NCBI RefSeq assembly: GCF_034366785.1
Contig: NZ_CP112933.1
Location: forward strand, 1-57,766
Length of the DNA stretch: 57,766 nt
Source: Candidatus Trichorickettsia mobilis
GTDB lineage: Bacteria; Pseudomonadota; Alphaproteobacteria; Rickettsiales; Rickettsiaceae
Reading direction: 5' to 3'
The notes under the pieces are model-generated. The model saw only the letters and a program-made list of their open reading frames with translations, did not search any database and was not told the DNA's origin. Positions 1-7,888 of the stretch are shown here, piece after piece. How positions within the stretch are numbered: position 1 is the first letter of the stretch; each line of letters begins with the position of its first letter. Position numbers and translations under genes: made by a program.

Positions 1-99
1 CGAAGCTAGAGGCGAAGCTAGAGGCGAAGCTAGAGGCAAAATAAAAATTGCCAAAAACCTCTTATTACAAAATATAGATATTAATACTATATCTATAAC
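1..99. repeat. 99-bp terminal direct repeat, left copy
   Basis: Bases 1-99 are identical to bases 57668-57766. The copy lies inside one open reading frame that continues correctly across the join, and 99 is a common assembler k-mer length. The simplest reading is a circular molecule of 57,667 bp cut at an arbitrary point, not a biological terminal repeat. Confidence 0.93.
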
Positions 100-151
100 T
101 ACAGGTCTATCTATTGAAGAAATAACCAAGCTAGTCGATGGTAATGAGTAA
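1..151 (+). CDS. Rpn/PD-(D/E)XK nuclease-family protein, C-terminal part (continues from the right end)
   Basis: This is the 3' end of the gene that starts at 56919. Joined as 56919-57667 plus 1-151 it gives 300 codons including the TAA at 149-151. This part holds three of the four RGEA repeats, a short basic stretch, and a final helical segment ending VDGNE. Its last codons overlap the start of the gp25-like gene (ATG at 138 or 144), so the ribosome site for that baseplate gene lies inside this coding sequence. Confidence 0.85.
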   Translation, partial: EARGEARGEARGKIKIAKNLLLQNIDINTISITTGLSIEEITKLVDGNE

Positions 152-509
152 AGATTTAGCTATAGGTCCTGACGGCGACCTAGTTATAGAAAACATGGAC
201 TTGAAGTTAGTTGACGATACACAAGCTTTAATACAGCGAATTAGAAGAATGTTGTTGTGTATTAAAGGCGAGTCCTTTTATGATGAAGAAGTCGGCACTG
301 AGTATTATCCTTATATTGCAGAAAAGGACATAGAGCCTTTAAAAAAAGTAATAGCCGATTCTATACGTAACGTCAAAGGCGTGAAAGATTTAGTTACTTT
401 TAACGCTGAAATTATTAATAACACAAGAACATTAAAGCTTAATTTTGAAGTAACCGACAATCTTGGCAACACAGTAAGTTTAAGTGAAGCAATACAGGTG
501 GGAATTTAA
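144..509 (+). CDS. gp25/W-like baseplate wedge protein
   Basis: Small (121-123 aa) protein of the gp25/GpW lysozyme-like fold family, which forms the inner baseplate wedge of contractile tails and helps start sheath assembly. The pattern is typical: a short N-terminal strand region (GPDGDLVIENMD), a helix with IQRIRRMLLCIKGE, then a YDEEVGTEYYPYI turn and two C-terminal strands. ATGs lie at 138 and 144, both inside the end of the upstream Rpn-like gene. The stop overlaps the start of the baseplate J gene by one base, so the two are probably coupled. Confidence 0.78.
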   Translation: MSKDLAIGPDGDLVIENMDLKLVDDTQALIQRIRRMLLCIKGESFYDEEVGTEYYPYIAEKDIEPLKKVIADSIRNVKGVKDLVTFNAEIINNTRTLKLNFEVTDNLGNTVSLSEAIQVGI

Positions 510-1909
510 TGGCAGATTATGGATTAAGCGATTCAGGGTTAAAGATACCTACGTTTGATGAGATCAAAGTTGAATTAGAAAGCAAATTGTCTTCAAAGCT
601 CGGTGGTATAGACTTTGAGTTGCCGTCTGTATATGGAACATTCTCTAATGTTATGAGCGAAGAATTAGCTATACTTTGGGAAGAATTGCAAAAACTATAC
701 AATGCTTTCTTTGTCGACACGGCAACAGGTGTAAGCTTAGATTACGTAGTAGCAGGTAACTTACTTGCTAGATTAAAACCTACTTATACTAAAGCTGTTT
801 GTCAATTAACCGGCGTAAACTCTACTTACGTACCGGCAGGTTCACAAGTAATGGTAAAAAATAGCGACATTACTTTTTCTTTGATAGATGGTGTAACTTT
901 GTCAAACACCGACTGTTATGCTATTACCTTACTCATAAAAGAAGTAAAAATAGGTCAGTATAAAATAACGTTAGATAACGCTGATGTTGCTTATACGGCA
1001 ACGGCTGAAGATAGCGATTTTACGATACTAATTAAGTTAAAAGAATTAATCAATAGCGGTGAATACATCACTACGGCGGATATAATTAACAGCTCGCTTA
1101 ATCTTATCGTCAAAGATGTTTTAAAAACCTTTTCTTGTGTAGTTAGCGACAACATAGCTATTGAGGAAGTAAGCAATAATGCAAATTTTATTTGCGATAA
1201 AGTCGGCAAGATATCCGCTCCTGCTTACAGCTTAACCGAAATACAAACGCCCGTGCAAGGTTGGTCTAGCGTTATTAATGTATCTAGTGCCGTTAGCGGC
1301 AGAGAACTTGAGACTGATGTTGAGTTAAGGGATAGACAAAGAAAATCTTTAAGTATAGCAGGAAGCAGCACGGATCCTGCTATTGAAGCAAGGTTGTTGC
1401 AAGTTACGGGAGTTACTGCCGCTAAAGTTACTTCTGATAGAGACACTCATACTATTAACGCTTTAGTTTTAGGCGGCGAAGATAACGATGTTGCCAAAAC
1501 ATTACATTCCGTACGCCCTGCGGGAATTAAGTTATTGGGTAATACAGAAATTATAGTCACTGACAACAGCGGCATTCAATACCCTATCGCTTTTACTCGT
1601 CCTACAAAAATATGGATTAGCGTACAGGTTGATATAACTAAGAATAGTAATTTTAAAGAAGGTTCGGCCAGCGTTATCAAAGAAAAAATACTAACCTACA
1701 TAAACTCTATAGGAGTAGCAAACGCAGTTACCTATCAAGCTTTGTTCGGTATAATATACAGCGTAGAAGGTGTTGTTGATGCCGTGGTAAAAATAGGCGG
1801 TTCTCTTGATGAAAGCGTTGTGCCTACTTTAAAGTCTGAAAACGTAGCTATATCAGACGGACAGATGCCTATTACCAACGAAACAAAGGTAGTTATCAAT
1901 GTCGCTTGA
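509..1909 (+). CDS. Baseplate J-like protein
   Basis: 466 aa, usual length for the gpJ/gp47/XkdT baseplate wedge family. The N-terminus has the family pattern (LKIPTFDEI, then a helix with SNVMSEELAILWEELQ and a DYVVAGNLLARLKPT segment). A central block reads GRELETDVELRDRQRKS, followed by AIEARLLQVTGVTAAKV, both hallmark regions. It would link the gp25-like protein to the outer wedge. It overlaps the next gene by 11 bases, consistent with a compact tail operon. Shorter reverse-strand frames inside it are shadows. Confidence 0.9.
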   Translation: MADYGLSDSGLKIPTFDEIKVELESKLSSKLGGIDFELPSVYGTFSNVMSEELAILWEELQKLYNAFFVDTATGVSLDYVVAGNLLARLKPTYTKAVCQLTGVNSTYVPAGSQVMVKNSDITFSLIDGVTLSNTDCYAITLLIKEVKIGQYKITLDNADVAYTATAEDSDFTILIKLKELINSGEYITTADIINSSLNLIVKDVLKTFSCVVSDNIAIEEVSNNANFICDKVGKISAPAYSLTEIQTPVQGWSSVINVSSAVSGRELETDVELRDRQRKSLSIAGSSTDPAIEARLLQVTGVTAAKVTSDRDTHTINALVLGGEDNDVAKTLHSVRPAGIKLLGNTEIIVTDNSGIQYPIAFTRPTKIWISVQVDITKNSNFKEGSASVIKEKILTYINSIGVANAVTYQALFGIIYSVEGVVDAVVKIGGSLDESVVPTLKSENVAISDGQMPITNETKVVINVA

Positions 1910-2675
1910 AGTCACGAGCATAGATAGAGGTTTAAGTAGGCTACTGGAGCAAGACAAAGATAAATTGCGATTAAAATACTTTTTCTCTGTATTCTTAGAG
2001 CAATTTCAAGAATTGCATAACGCAATATCAAGTGTCAATGAGAAAGCAAGGTTAGTTAATGCAGTCGGTTTTGTTTTAGATAGATGGGGGGTAGTATTTA
2101 ATGTTACTAGAAAAGGTATGCTTGACGATGAATACAGGCAAGCAATCTTTACCAAGATAATTATTGATCATAGTCAAGGCACTGTTAGCGATATATTGAA
2201 TGCCGTATATTTGTTGTACAAACCTAGCTTTGCTTATTTGATAGAGTATAGCTGTTTAGTACAGATTAACTGCGTTGAACCTGCTGCAAGCTTACAGGGA
2301 ATTAACGACACATTATCCGCAGTTGTTGCTAGTGGTGTAAATTACGTGGTTATAAAAGAGGTTTCTAATTCTTTTAAATTTGCTGAATGTACTACCGAAA
2401 GTATTGACTTTGTCGCTAAAGAACAAAGCGAAACTGATATTGAGGTAAGCACAGGTGCTTCTACGGATATATTTGAGGTAGAAGCGGATAGTTTATTAAA
2501 GCCGCTAGATACGTTAGGTTTTGCCGAGATAATAGTAACTAAGACAAATCTAGGGCTTGATGATGATAGTATATACTTTGTCGAAGAATTAAATCCGTTA
2601 GAAATACTTTTGACTTATAACGATTTTATAATACAAGGAGGCAGCAAGTTTGCTGAAGTAATAAACAATGGCTGA
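1899..2675 (+). CDS. DUF2612-like baseplate protein
   Basis: 258 aa. The segment around residues 55-110 (GFVLDRWGVVFNVTRKGMLDDEYRQ, then HSQGTVSDILNAVY) matches the layout of DUF2612 proteins, which sit after baseplate J in many contractile-tail phages and take the place of tail protein I. The rest is less conserved, with an acidic strand-rich C-terminus that may contact the fibre. The start overlaps the end of baseplate J and the stop overlaps the next small gene. Confidence 0.75.
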   Translation: MSLEVTSIDRGLSRLLEQDKDKLRLKYFFSVFLEQFQELHNAISSVNEKARLVNAVGFVLDRWGVVFNVTRKGMLDDEYRQAIFTKIIIDHSQGTVSDILNAVYLLYKPSFAYLIEYSCLVQINCVEPAASLQGINDTLSAVVASGVNYVVIKEVSNSFKFAECTTESIDFVAKEQSETDIEVSTGASTDIFEVEADSLLKPLDTLGFAEIIVTKTNLGLDDDSIYFVEELNPLEILLTYNDFIIQGGSKFAEVINNG

Positions 2676-2901
2676 TAGACCCCTAAAAAAAGACGGAACG
2701 CCTAATTATCCAAGGTGGGCTACTAATCTTGTAAAAGATGATATAAACAAAGAATACAATAAATATGAGCCTCCTGAGCAAAAAAAAGATGTAGGCTGGG
2801 CAAGAGAAGAAGTGCCGCCGCGTCAATGGGTAAATTATAACAGCGATCTTATAGCTAGATGGATTGAGTATATTGATCAAGAGATCGAAAAATTAAAATA
2901 G
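2668..2901 (+). CDS. Small tail protein, possible fibre attachment factor
   Basis: 77 aa, hydrophilic and tryptophan-rich. It carries the sequence PPRQWVNY followed by a WIEYID helix. This 'PPRQ(W/Y)xN ... WxxYL' pattern is common in short phage proteins, or fibre N-termini, next to tail fibres. It sits between the DUF2612 protein and the tail spike, overlapping the former by 8 bases. Role in anchoring the spike is inferred from position. Confidence 0.6.
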   Translation: MADRPLKKDGTPNYPRWATNLVKDDINKEYNKYEPPEQKKDVGWAREEVPPRQWVNYNSDLIARWIEYIDQEIEKLK

Positions 2902-2911
2902 GAATATTTAA

Positions 2912-4486
2912 ATGACAGGAAAGCAAATATATGAATTAGAATCGGCAGCTTCTTTTAACGAAGGAGATTTAATGCTAGTTAGAAAATCTGCTCAAGGAGT
3001 GGATAGGAAAATCAATTATGCCGATTTTATCGAAAGTATAGGAAATTCTGCAATTGACGGGTACATAGCGGCTGCGGAAACTAATCAAGACAACAAGATA
3101 GTATTAACCGCGGCAAATAACGCTCCCGTATATAAGTATTATAACGGCATGAAGATATCCTTTGTGTCGCCTATTAAAAGCACTGGAGTAGTACAAGTTA
3201 AAATAGGAAACTTACCCTACAAAGAACTACATGCTTACAAAACTACCTCAAGCGTTGTTTTAGATAACAGCGATTATGTAGAAGCAGTATTAATCGGCGA
3301 TAGTTTTCAGCAAGTAAATAACGCACAGTATGTCTATACCAATGATTATAAGATCGTGTTAATAGAACCTAACCTAACAGCCGGGTATACCGATATTTTT
3401 TTAGAGAGTGCTTACGGTGTAGCAAAGTCTGCTTATTATCAAGGCATGACTGTTAACTTTCTATGTACGGAAGATACCTCTGGACTTACTAGAATAAGTG
3501 TTGACGGCTTACCTGCTAAGGATATGTTGGAAAATTCCGGTGATTATATAGATATGATCTACACTCCTTTATACAAAGGGCAGATAGTTCGTCTAATTTA
3601 TGATGGACAAAGCTTTATTAAAGATAGATTTAATACCGGTGACCCAAAAATTATTATACCTATAGAACCTAATCCTGATATTCCGAACCAGCCTATAATT
3701 CCTATACAAAACAATTTTGAATATAATGTCGGAACTGCTCTTAGCTGTAAATTCAATACATTAAGACAAGCGATAGAGGTTTTGTTTAAAGAATACGGCA
3801 GGGACGGCGGCGGTCGTAAAGTGACGCTTAATATTTTAAGTGATCTAACTATAACTAAAGATAGCGTAAATCTAAGTAGCGGTGATTTTAGTTGGATAAC
3901 TTTAAAAGGCGATACGCAGAACAAAATTAAAATTATTGATGATGAAACTGTATCGACTAAAAATCATTGGTTTTTTATAATATCGAATTCTAAAGGTTTC
4001 TTTAATTTTGCAAAAGATACGGTAATTACATTCGATATGAAGCAAAGAGGTTCTAGTTTTTTAGTTGCTACAAACTCTACAACGATCATAAAAGATATTA
4101 CGATAAATACCTTGAATCCTGGTAATGGCGATAAGCTGTTTTTCATTCAAGGCGGTAACACTGTCAGTTTAGATAATGTTATTTTGAACGGCGCTAGTAT
4201 GCATATAATGCTTTTTGGTGCAAAAAGCATACTTTCGCTAGCAGGCTGCAAGTTTAATAATTATTTGACCAATAATATTTTGATAGCTTCAACTAATTCT
4301 GAATTAAGTATAGTGAATTGTGATTTATCTAAAAACGGCACTTCTACCGAGACTGATATAAAAATTCAATACTATAATGCAATAACTCAAGTTAATTCAA
4401 AAGCGAAGTCGAATTATGCCAAAGATACAAACGATAATACTTGTAGGTATTCAGTTACTGGTTCTCAAGATGTTCAAGGCGCTTAA
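2912..4486 (+). CDS. Tail fibre/spike protein
   Basis: 524 aa. The N-terminal 50 residues (ELESAASFNEGDLMLVRKS) look like the virion-binding adaptor of phage fibres. Two homologous strand-rich modules follow (about residues 60-145 and 145-245; compare YYNGMKISFVSP with YYQGMTVNFLCT). After a proline-rich linker (PDIPNQPIIPIQ) comes a region with many regularly spaced short strands and N/S/T turns (about 275-524) that suggests a right-handed beta-helix. It is probably one of several receptor-binding proteins; the others are at 32549-40039. Confidence 0.72.
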   Translation: MTGKQIYELESAASFNEGDLMLVRKSAQGVDRKINYADFIESIGNSAIDGYIAAAETNQDNKIVLTAANNAPVYKYYNGMKISFVSPIKSTGVVQVKIGNLPYKELHAYKTTSSVVLDNSDYVEAVLIGDSFQQVNNAQYVYTNDYKIVLIEPNLTAGYTDIFLESAYGVAKSAYYQGMTVNFLCTEDTSGLTRISVDGLPAKDMLENSGDYIDMIYTPLYKGQIVRLIYDGQSFIKDRFNTGDPKIIIPIEPNPDIPNQPIIPIQNNFEYNVGTALSCKFNTLRQAIEVLFKEYGRDGGGRKVTLNILSDLTITKDSVNLSSGDFSWITLKGDTQNKIKIIDDETVSTKNHWFFIISNSKGFFNFAKDTVITFDMKQRGSSFLVATNSTTIIKDITINTLNPGNGDKLFFIQGGNTVSLDNVILNGASMHIMLFGAKSILSLAGCKFNNYLTNNILIASTNSELSIVNCDLSKNGTSTETDIKIQYYNAITQVNSKAKSNYAKDTNDNTCRYSVTGSQDVQGA

Positions 4487-4685
4487 GTAGTTTTTGGTTT
4501 ACATTTCCGGTAACGCATATTATATTCTGCAATGCAGGTGTTTCAAACACCATATCGCACAACTACAAAGTTGTTGCAATCCTTGATTAAGTCGAGAGTC
4601 TGCTACTATGCAATAGCTCTATGAGTAAAAGTAGCGGAGTGGAGCGATACCACTTTGAAGCTCTCGGCACCAGCTTGGAATTGTT
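4487..4685 (+). other. Structured intergenic region with several hairpins
   Basis: 199 bases between spike and holin-like gene without a convincing gene. It can form hairpins at 4527-4537 (CTGCAATGCAG), 4537-4551 (GGTGT/ACACC) and 4559-4574 (ACAAC/GTTGT). It can also form a three-way junction at 4593-4666: closing stem CGAGAG/CTCTCG, inner stems TGCTAC/GTAGCG and AGTGG/CCACT. It is locally more GC-rich than its surroundings. I could not match it to a tRNA, tmRNA, ribozyme or group I/II intron core. It could be a processing site or a small RNA. Confidence 0.4.
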
Positions 4686-4913
4686 ATGTTTTTGAGAGTT
4701 GTTTTAAGTTATATACTTTTTTTAATGGGGTACATAGCTTATATATTGCACACAAGCACTCCCGATCAGCTGCACGCAGGCAGCTTGTGGCTATCTAGTT
4801 TTACTAGTTTTTTTCTAGGGGTTTTTACTTCTTTTACAGGTTTTGAGAAAAACACAAAAATAACGAAAGAAGCTCAGGTATTAGAACAAGCGCATGACAG
4901 TGAGCAAGATTGA
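4686..4913 (+). CDS. Holin-like membrane protein (two TM)
   Basis: 75 aa. Residues 2-21 and about 32-53 are hydrophobic helices separated by a short polar loop (TSTPDQLHAG); the C-terminus is charged. Size, two membrane spans, charged tail and position at the head of the lysis block fit a class II holin. No sequence family was recognised with certainty. Two more small membrane proteins lie at 5378 and 5538, so which is holin and which antiholin cannot be told from sequence. Confidence 0.55.
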   Translation: MFLRVVLSYILFLMGYIAYILHTSTPDQLHAGSLWLSSFTSFFLGVFTSFTGFEKNTKITKEAQVLEQAHDSEQD

Positions 4914-4915
4914 GT

Positions 4916-5158
4916 TTACTTTGCTAGCTCTTCCTTGTATATATTATACTCTATTTTAAAATCATGTAGCTTTGTCAGCCAGAGATAAATATTCTTACAC
5001 TTATCTTTATCGCACACGGTTGTTAGTTCGTTTGCCACTTCTTTGCCAGCGATAGGCATTTCAGGCAAATGTATCTTATGCGTAAAATTAGAACTTGTCT
5101 TGCTGCATGAGCTTAATAACATCGTCAGCAGTAGTATTCTTATTTTCTTCTTTAGCAT
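4916..5158 (-). CDS. Outer-membrane spanin (Rz1-like lipoprotein)
   Basis: 80 aa with a lipoprotein signal: basic N-terminus, hydrophobic core LLLTMLLSSC with the lipobox cysteine at about residue 18. The mature part contains LPEMPIAGKEVANEL, close to the motif of P2 LysC/Rz1-type o-spanins. With the inner spanin it would bridge the envelope and fuse inner and outer membranes at the end of lysis, which implies a Gram-negative host. It overlaps the inner spanin gene by 71 bases in another frame, the classic Rz/Rz1 layout, but the pair is on the strand opposite to endolysin and holins. Confidence 0.75.
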   Translation of the reverse strand: MLKKKIRILLLTMLLSSCSKTSSNFTHKIHLPEMPIAGKEVANELTTVCDKDKCKNIYLWLTKLHDFKIEYNIYKEELAK

Positions 5159-5306
5159 CTATGACCTTTTGCTGAATATCTATTATCTTATTAATTTCTT
5201 TGTTTTCTTGTTTCAGTTCTTGATTTTTTTTAACCAAAAGAAACCCGATTATTCCTACAAAAAATGCGCCTAACGGCTTGGCTAAACTAACTAAATATGG
5301 TATCAT
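5088..5306 (-). CDS. Inner-membrane spanin (Rz-like)
   Basis: 72 aa: N-terminal hydrophobic anchor (about residues 9-25, GAFFVGIIGFLLV) followed by a charged coiled coil (KKNQELKQENKEINK onward), the expected make-up of an i-spanin. It starts upstream of, and overlaps, the lipoprotein spanin gene. The pair would need its own leftward promoter in the 5307-5377 gap, because all neighbouring lysis genes run rightward. Confidence 0.65.
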   Translation of the reverse strand: MIPYLVSLAKPLGAFFVGIIGFLLVKKNQELKQENKEINKIIDIQQKVIDAKEENKNTTADDVIKLMQQDKF

Positions 5307-5377
5307 GTTGTTAATTAACTAGCTATACATACAATAAGTATACTCAATATTTACTAAATTTGAAGTAGAATTATAAC

Positions 5378-5551
5378 ATGACAATTCACGATCTTTTATT
5401 GACGGTACTATTTTTATCTCAAACGATAAATTTTTTCTTGTTATTAAGATTAGATAACAAATTGACGCTTCTAATAGAGGAGATGAACAAAAACCAAGAA
5501 AAATCTAATGAATATTTAAAGGTAATAGCTGAGCAACATGGGTATCGTTAA
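5378..5551 (+). CDS. Small membrane protein of the lysis block (57 aa)
   Basis: ATG at 5378, stop TAA at 5549-5551. The N-terminal half is hydrophobic (LLLTVLFLSQTINFFLLL) and the C-terminal half is a charged helix. The end overlaps the start of the next membrane protein by 14 bases, suggesting translational coupling. One membrane span plus a cytoplasmic helix fits a holin or antiholin; no family recognised. Confidence 0.55.
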   Translation: MTIHDLLLTVLFLSQTINFFLLLRLDNKLTLLIEEMNKNQEKSNEYLKVIAEQHGYR

Positions 5552-5741
5552 ACAAATTGTAGAATTATTAAAACAAGTATTCTTAAATAGAATGTTCTGG
5601 ATAGGGATGCTTATATGCTTTGCTATGTTTTCCAAGTATATACTCGGATCTGATAATCTAGTAGAACAATTAGGCGAAAAGTTTACAAAAGACAGCTTTG
5701 GCATCGATGTAGATTTTAGTCCTGAAAACAATAAACAATAA
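5538..5741 (+). CDS. Small membrane protein of the lysis block (67 aa)
   Basis: 67 aa with a central hydrophobic helix (about residues 19-37, MFWIGMLICFAMFSKYIL), a positively charged N-terminus and an acidic C-terminus. It lies directly before the endolysin with a 9-base gap. Likely a holin/antiholin component; not assigned to a family. Confidence 0.55.
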   Translation: MGIVKQIVELLKQVFLNRMFWIGMLICFAMFSKYILGSDNLVEQLGEKFTKDSFGIDVDFSPENNKQ

Positions 5742-5750
5742 TAAAACCAT

Positions 5751-6200
5751 ATGAACATATCACAAAAAGGCATTGACCTAATCAAAAAGTTTGAAGGCTT
5801 TAGTCCCACTCCTTATCATTGTCCTGCTGGTAAAATGACAATAGGCTATGGACACGTTGTTCAAGCTTCTACGGAAAGATACAATTCGCCTATCACGGAA
5901 GCTGACGCCGAAAGAATGTTGCTTAATGACGTTAAAACCGCTGAAACAACGATAAGTAAAGGTGTACACGTACCTTTGACCCAAGGGCAATTTGACGCTC
6001 TAGTTAGCCTTATATACAACTGGGGAGGCGTCGGTTTTCTTAAGTCTCAAGGTTTGAAATATTTAAACTCTTACGATTATCGACTAGCTGCGGAAGAGTT
6101 CTTTAGCGAAGAAAAGGGCATCGTCAAAGTTCACGGCACTGTGTTACCTGGACTTGTTAGAAGACGCCAAGCCGAGTGGGACTTGTGGAATGATAAGTAA
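5751..6200 (+). CDS. Endolysin, T4-type lysozyme (GH24 muramidase)
   Basis: 149 aa, full length for GH24. The catalytic region is clear: E15 in KKFEG, C24 at the place of the T4 lysozyme aspartate (spacing E-x8-C-x5-T), T30 in KMTIGYGH. Cysteine at the second position is seen in many active phage lysozymes of this family. The middle (LTQGQFDALVSLIYNWG) and C-terminus (GLVRRRQAEWDLW) are conserved too. There is no signal peptide or SAR anchor, so it should accumulate in the cytoplasm and depend on a holin. It would cut the MurNAc-GlcNAc bond of peptidoglycan. Confidence 0.93.
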   Translation: MNISQKGIDLIKKFEGFSPTPYHCPAGKMTIGYGHVVQASTERYNSPITEADAERMLLNDVKTAETTISKGVHVPLTQGQFDALVSLIYNWGGVGFLKSQGLKYLNSYDYRLAAEEFFSEEKGIVKVHGTVLPGLVRRRQAEWDLWNDK

Positions 6201-6408
6201 ACTATTAAATTGGTTGGGTATCAAACGAACAAAAAGCATAACAATAGTTATTAAACTTGATGACGATGTTCCTGATAATTTAATCGCTGATATGTTTAAA
6301 GCTATTTCTGAAAGAATTATAAAAACTTTAGATAACGCTTTAAACTGCGGAGGCAAATACAAAAATTCAGAAATGTGGGACAATATTAAAGGTAAAATTA
6401 AATGGTAA
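6190..6408 (+). CDS. Hypothetical protein following the lysozyme
   Basis: 72 aa when started at the ATG at 6190, which overlaps the lysozyme stop by 11 bases; the longer frame from 6154 would lie wholly inside the lysozyme gene and is less likely. N-terminal amphipathic stretch (ISKLLNWLGIKR) followed by a small alpha/beta-like segment. No family recognised; co-translated with the endolysin. Confidence 0.5.
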   Translation: MISKLLNWLGIKRTKSITIVIKLDDDVPDNLIADMFKAISERIIKTLDNALNCGGKYKNSEMWDNIKGKIKW

Positions 6409-6488
6409 AAAGAGTAACTCGCTTATTTGAGGGACTTACAAAATCTAACCTTAGCGAGTTTTATTGATAAAATTATACGTAATTACAG

Positions 6489-6794
6489 ATGAAACTCAAG
6501 CATAAATTCAAAGCCGTCAGGACTGAATACAACGGATTCAAGTTTGCCTCTAAAAAAGAAGCCAAAAGATACATGGAACTTAAAGCTTTAGAACAAGCAG
6601 GCGAGGTTGAGTTCTTCTTTATGCAAACACCGATACATCTTCCAGAAGGAGTAAAGTACGTGTTAGACTTTCAGGTATACTGGGCTAATGGCGAGATAAC
6701 TTTTGAAGACGTCAAAGGTTTTAAAACGCCTATCTACGAGCTGAAGAAGAAACAGGTAGAAGCTTTATATCCTATTAAAATTACGGAGATTTGA
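6489..6794 (+). CDS. DUF1064 protein, PD-(D/E)XK-like nuclease
   Basis: 101 aa with the DUF1064 pattern: F-A-SKKEAKRYMELKALEQAGEV near the N-terminus, YVLDFQVY in the middle, then FEDVKGF and a YELKKKQVEALY helix. The D-x(n)-(E/D)-V-K arrangement (D51-54 region and EDVK) matches a PD-(D/E)XK core. In phages the family often sits with replication or recombination genes and may act as a resolvase or nuclease. Here it is the last rightward gene before the leftward early block. Confidence 0.82.
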   Translation: MKLKHKFKAVRTEYNGFKFASKKEAKRYMELKALEQAGEVEFFFMQTPIHLPEGVKYVLDFQVYWANGEITFEDVKGFKTPIYELKKKQVEALYPIKITEI

Positions 6795-6835
6795 CGTTGT
6801 TTTTTAGTCATTTATAACTCATTTTGACGTCAAAA
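6792..6835. promoter_or_regulatory. TGACGT motifs with a 14-bp palindrome (candidate partition site, right flank)
   Basis: TGACGT occurs at 6792-6797 and again inside a perfect 14-bp palindrome TTTTGACGTCAAAA at 6822-6835. The same core occurs on the other side of the ParA module at 7839-7846 and 7883-7888. Such repeated palindromes beside a ParA/RHH pair are expected for centromere (parS/parC) or operator sites bound by the RHH protein. The link is inferred from position and repetition. Confidence 0.55.
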
Positions 6836-6842
6836 CGCAGTG

Positions 6843-7160
6843 TTAACGCTCCTCTTTTAAACGCCTTTCTAATTCATTTAGAAGAATAGATTTTACCAGA
6901 TTGCTAAGACTTCGTTTCTCAATTTTAGCAACATACTTCACTAAACCAATTTGATACTTATTTAATCTTAGCCGAAAATTATAATCCGGCAAAGCATCTG
7001 GACTCTCTTCTTTCCAACTTTCATTACTTTGTTTTATATCAATAGTATGGGTTATCGCAGCTTTAGCAAAAGCTTTTAAAGCTTTTTTATCAACATCATT
7101 ATTTACATTTTTAGCATTAGTAGCCTCTTCAACATCAAGAGAAAACCTAGATTTATTCAT
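6843..7160 (-). CDS. Ribbon-helix-helix partner of ParA (ParB-like)
   Basis: 105 aa. N-terminal half is polar and probably flexible; the C-terminal 40 residues (YNFRLRLNKYQIGLVKYVAKIEKRSLSNLVKSILLNEL) have the strand-helix-helix pattern of RHH/CopG DNA-binding proteins. It overlaps the ParA gene by 8 bases, downstream of it, as in type Ib partition operons where ParA is followed by a small RHH centromere-binding protein. It probably binds the flanking TGACGT sites and represses its own operon. Confidence 0.72.
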   Translation of the reverse strand: MNKSRFSLDVEEATNAKNVNNDVDKKALKAFAKAAITHTIDIKQSNESWKEESPDALPDYNFRLRLNKYQIGLVKYVAKIEKRSLSNLVKSILLNELERRLKEER

Positions 7161-7794
7161 TGAAAAATACCTCTTTTGCTAATAAGTCGATTTCTTGTAT
7201 AGCTTTTGGATTGTCATATTCTACAACACCTTTTCCATCAGCTATTGCATCTCTGTATACTTTACGTTCGTGAATGATAACGCTTGATACTTTAGCTATA
7301 TCTAACTGAGATAATAAAGTTATAGCTTCTTTGTCTTCGTTCAAATTATAATGCGTTGATGCCATAGATATGATTGTATAAGCATCAAGCTTATTATTTA
7401 GACTTTTAGCAAGTTTAATCAATTGAGTCATATGCTTACTAGTTTCAAGATCAGGTTGTGAAGCTTTGAGCGGTATATACATTTTGTTACATGCAACCAT
7501 AGCAGTTCTCAGCTCTTCGGAATCTCTGCCGCCAGCATCTATAATTACATATTTATATCGACTAGCTAAATCCTTAATCGTGTCGTAAGTATCGCCAGTT
7601 TTTTGAACGCAAAACACTTTGGGTAGATCAGGATAAAACTTATTGCGCCTTGTTAGCCATTTTGTAGATGTTCCTTGAGGATCGCAGTCAATAAGAATTA
7701 CTTCGTGATTTTGATGAGATAGCTTTACAGATAAATTGCTAGCAATTGTTGATTTGCCAGTGCCGCCTTTCTCACCACCAATTAGTAAAATCAT
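7153..7794 (-). CDS. parA: ParA-type partition ATPase
   Basis: 213 aa, typical short type Ib ParA without an N-terminal HTH. Deviant Walker A motif GGEKGGTGKST at residues 6-16 with the signature lysine K9 and catalytic K14; the DCDPQGTS segment and a YVIIDAGG Walker B follow. It would position and segregate the circle, with the RHH protein as adaptor. Its presence, with no integrase in the window, is the main reason to see the prophage state as a plasmid. Confidence 0.93.
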   Translation of the reverse strand: MILLIGGEKGGTGKSTIASNLSVKLSHQNHEVILIDCDPQGTSTKWLTRRNKFYPDLPKVFCVQKTGDTYDTIKDLASRYKYVIIDAGGRDSEELRTAMVACNKMYIPLKASQPDLETSKHMTQLIKLAKSLNNKLDAYTIISMASTHYNLNEDKEAITLLSQLDIAKVSSVIIHERKVYRDAIADGKGVVEYDNPKAIQEIDLLAKEVFFNE

Positions 7795-7838
7795 AAATTA
7801 TCTTTATAAATAGAATATTTTATGAATATACGTGATAT

Positions 7839-7888
7839 TGACGTCATACACAAGTAAATAAGCGTGTAAATTAACGTAATTATGACGT
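7839..7888. promoter_or_regulatory. TGACGT motifs upstream of parA (candidate operator/centromere)
   Basis: The 107-base gap upstream of parA contains TGACGTCA (7839-7846), TTAACGTAA (7871-7879) and TGACGTAA (7883-7890), about 30 and 10 bases apart. The same core is found behind the RHH gene at 6792-6835. Likely the binding sites that autoregulate parA and/or serve as the segregation site. Confidence 0.55.

Noticed and set aside
1-99. Biological terminal redundancy or long terminal repeat
   Set aside because: It lies inside a gene that reads intact across the join, and the length suits an assembler overlap.
4490-4512. Resemblance of TTTTGGTTTACA to Mu-type gix inversion sites
   Set aside because: No second site and no invertase gene in the window.
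4537-4680. Possible tRNA or tmRNA (TTCAA loop, CTCGGCACCA)
   Set aside because: The T-arm-like hairpin cannot be completed to a cloverleaf with acceptor stem in the right spacing.
5043-5273. 76-aa rightward frame opposite the spanins
   Set aside because: Shadow of two overlapping, well supported leftward spanin genes.
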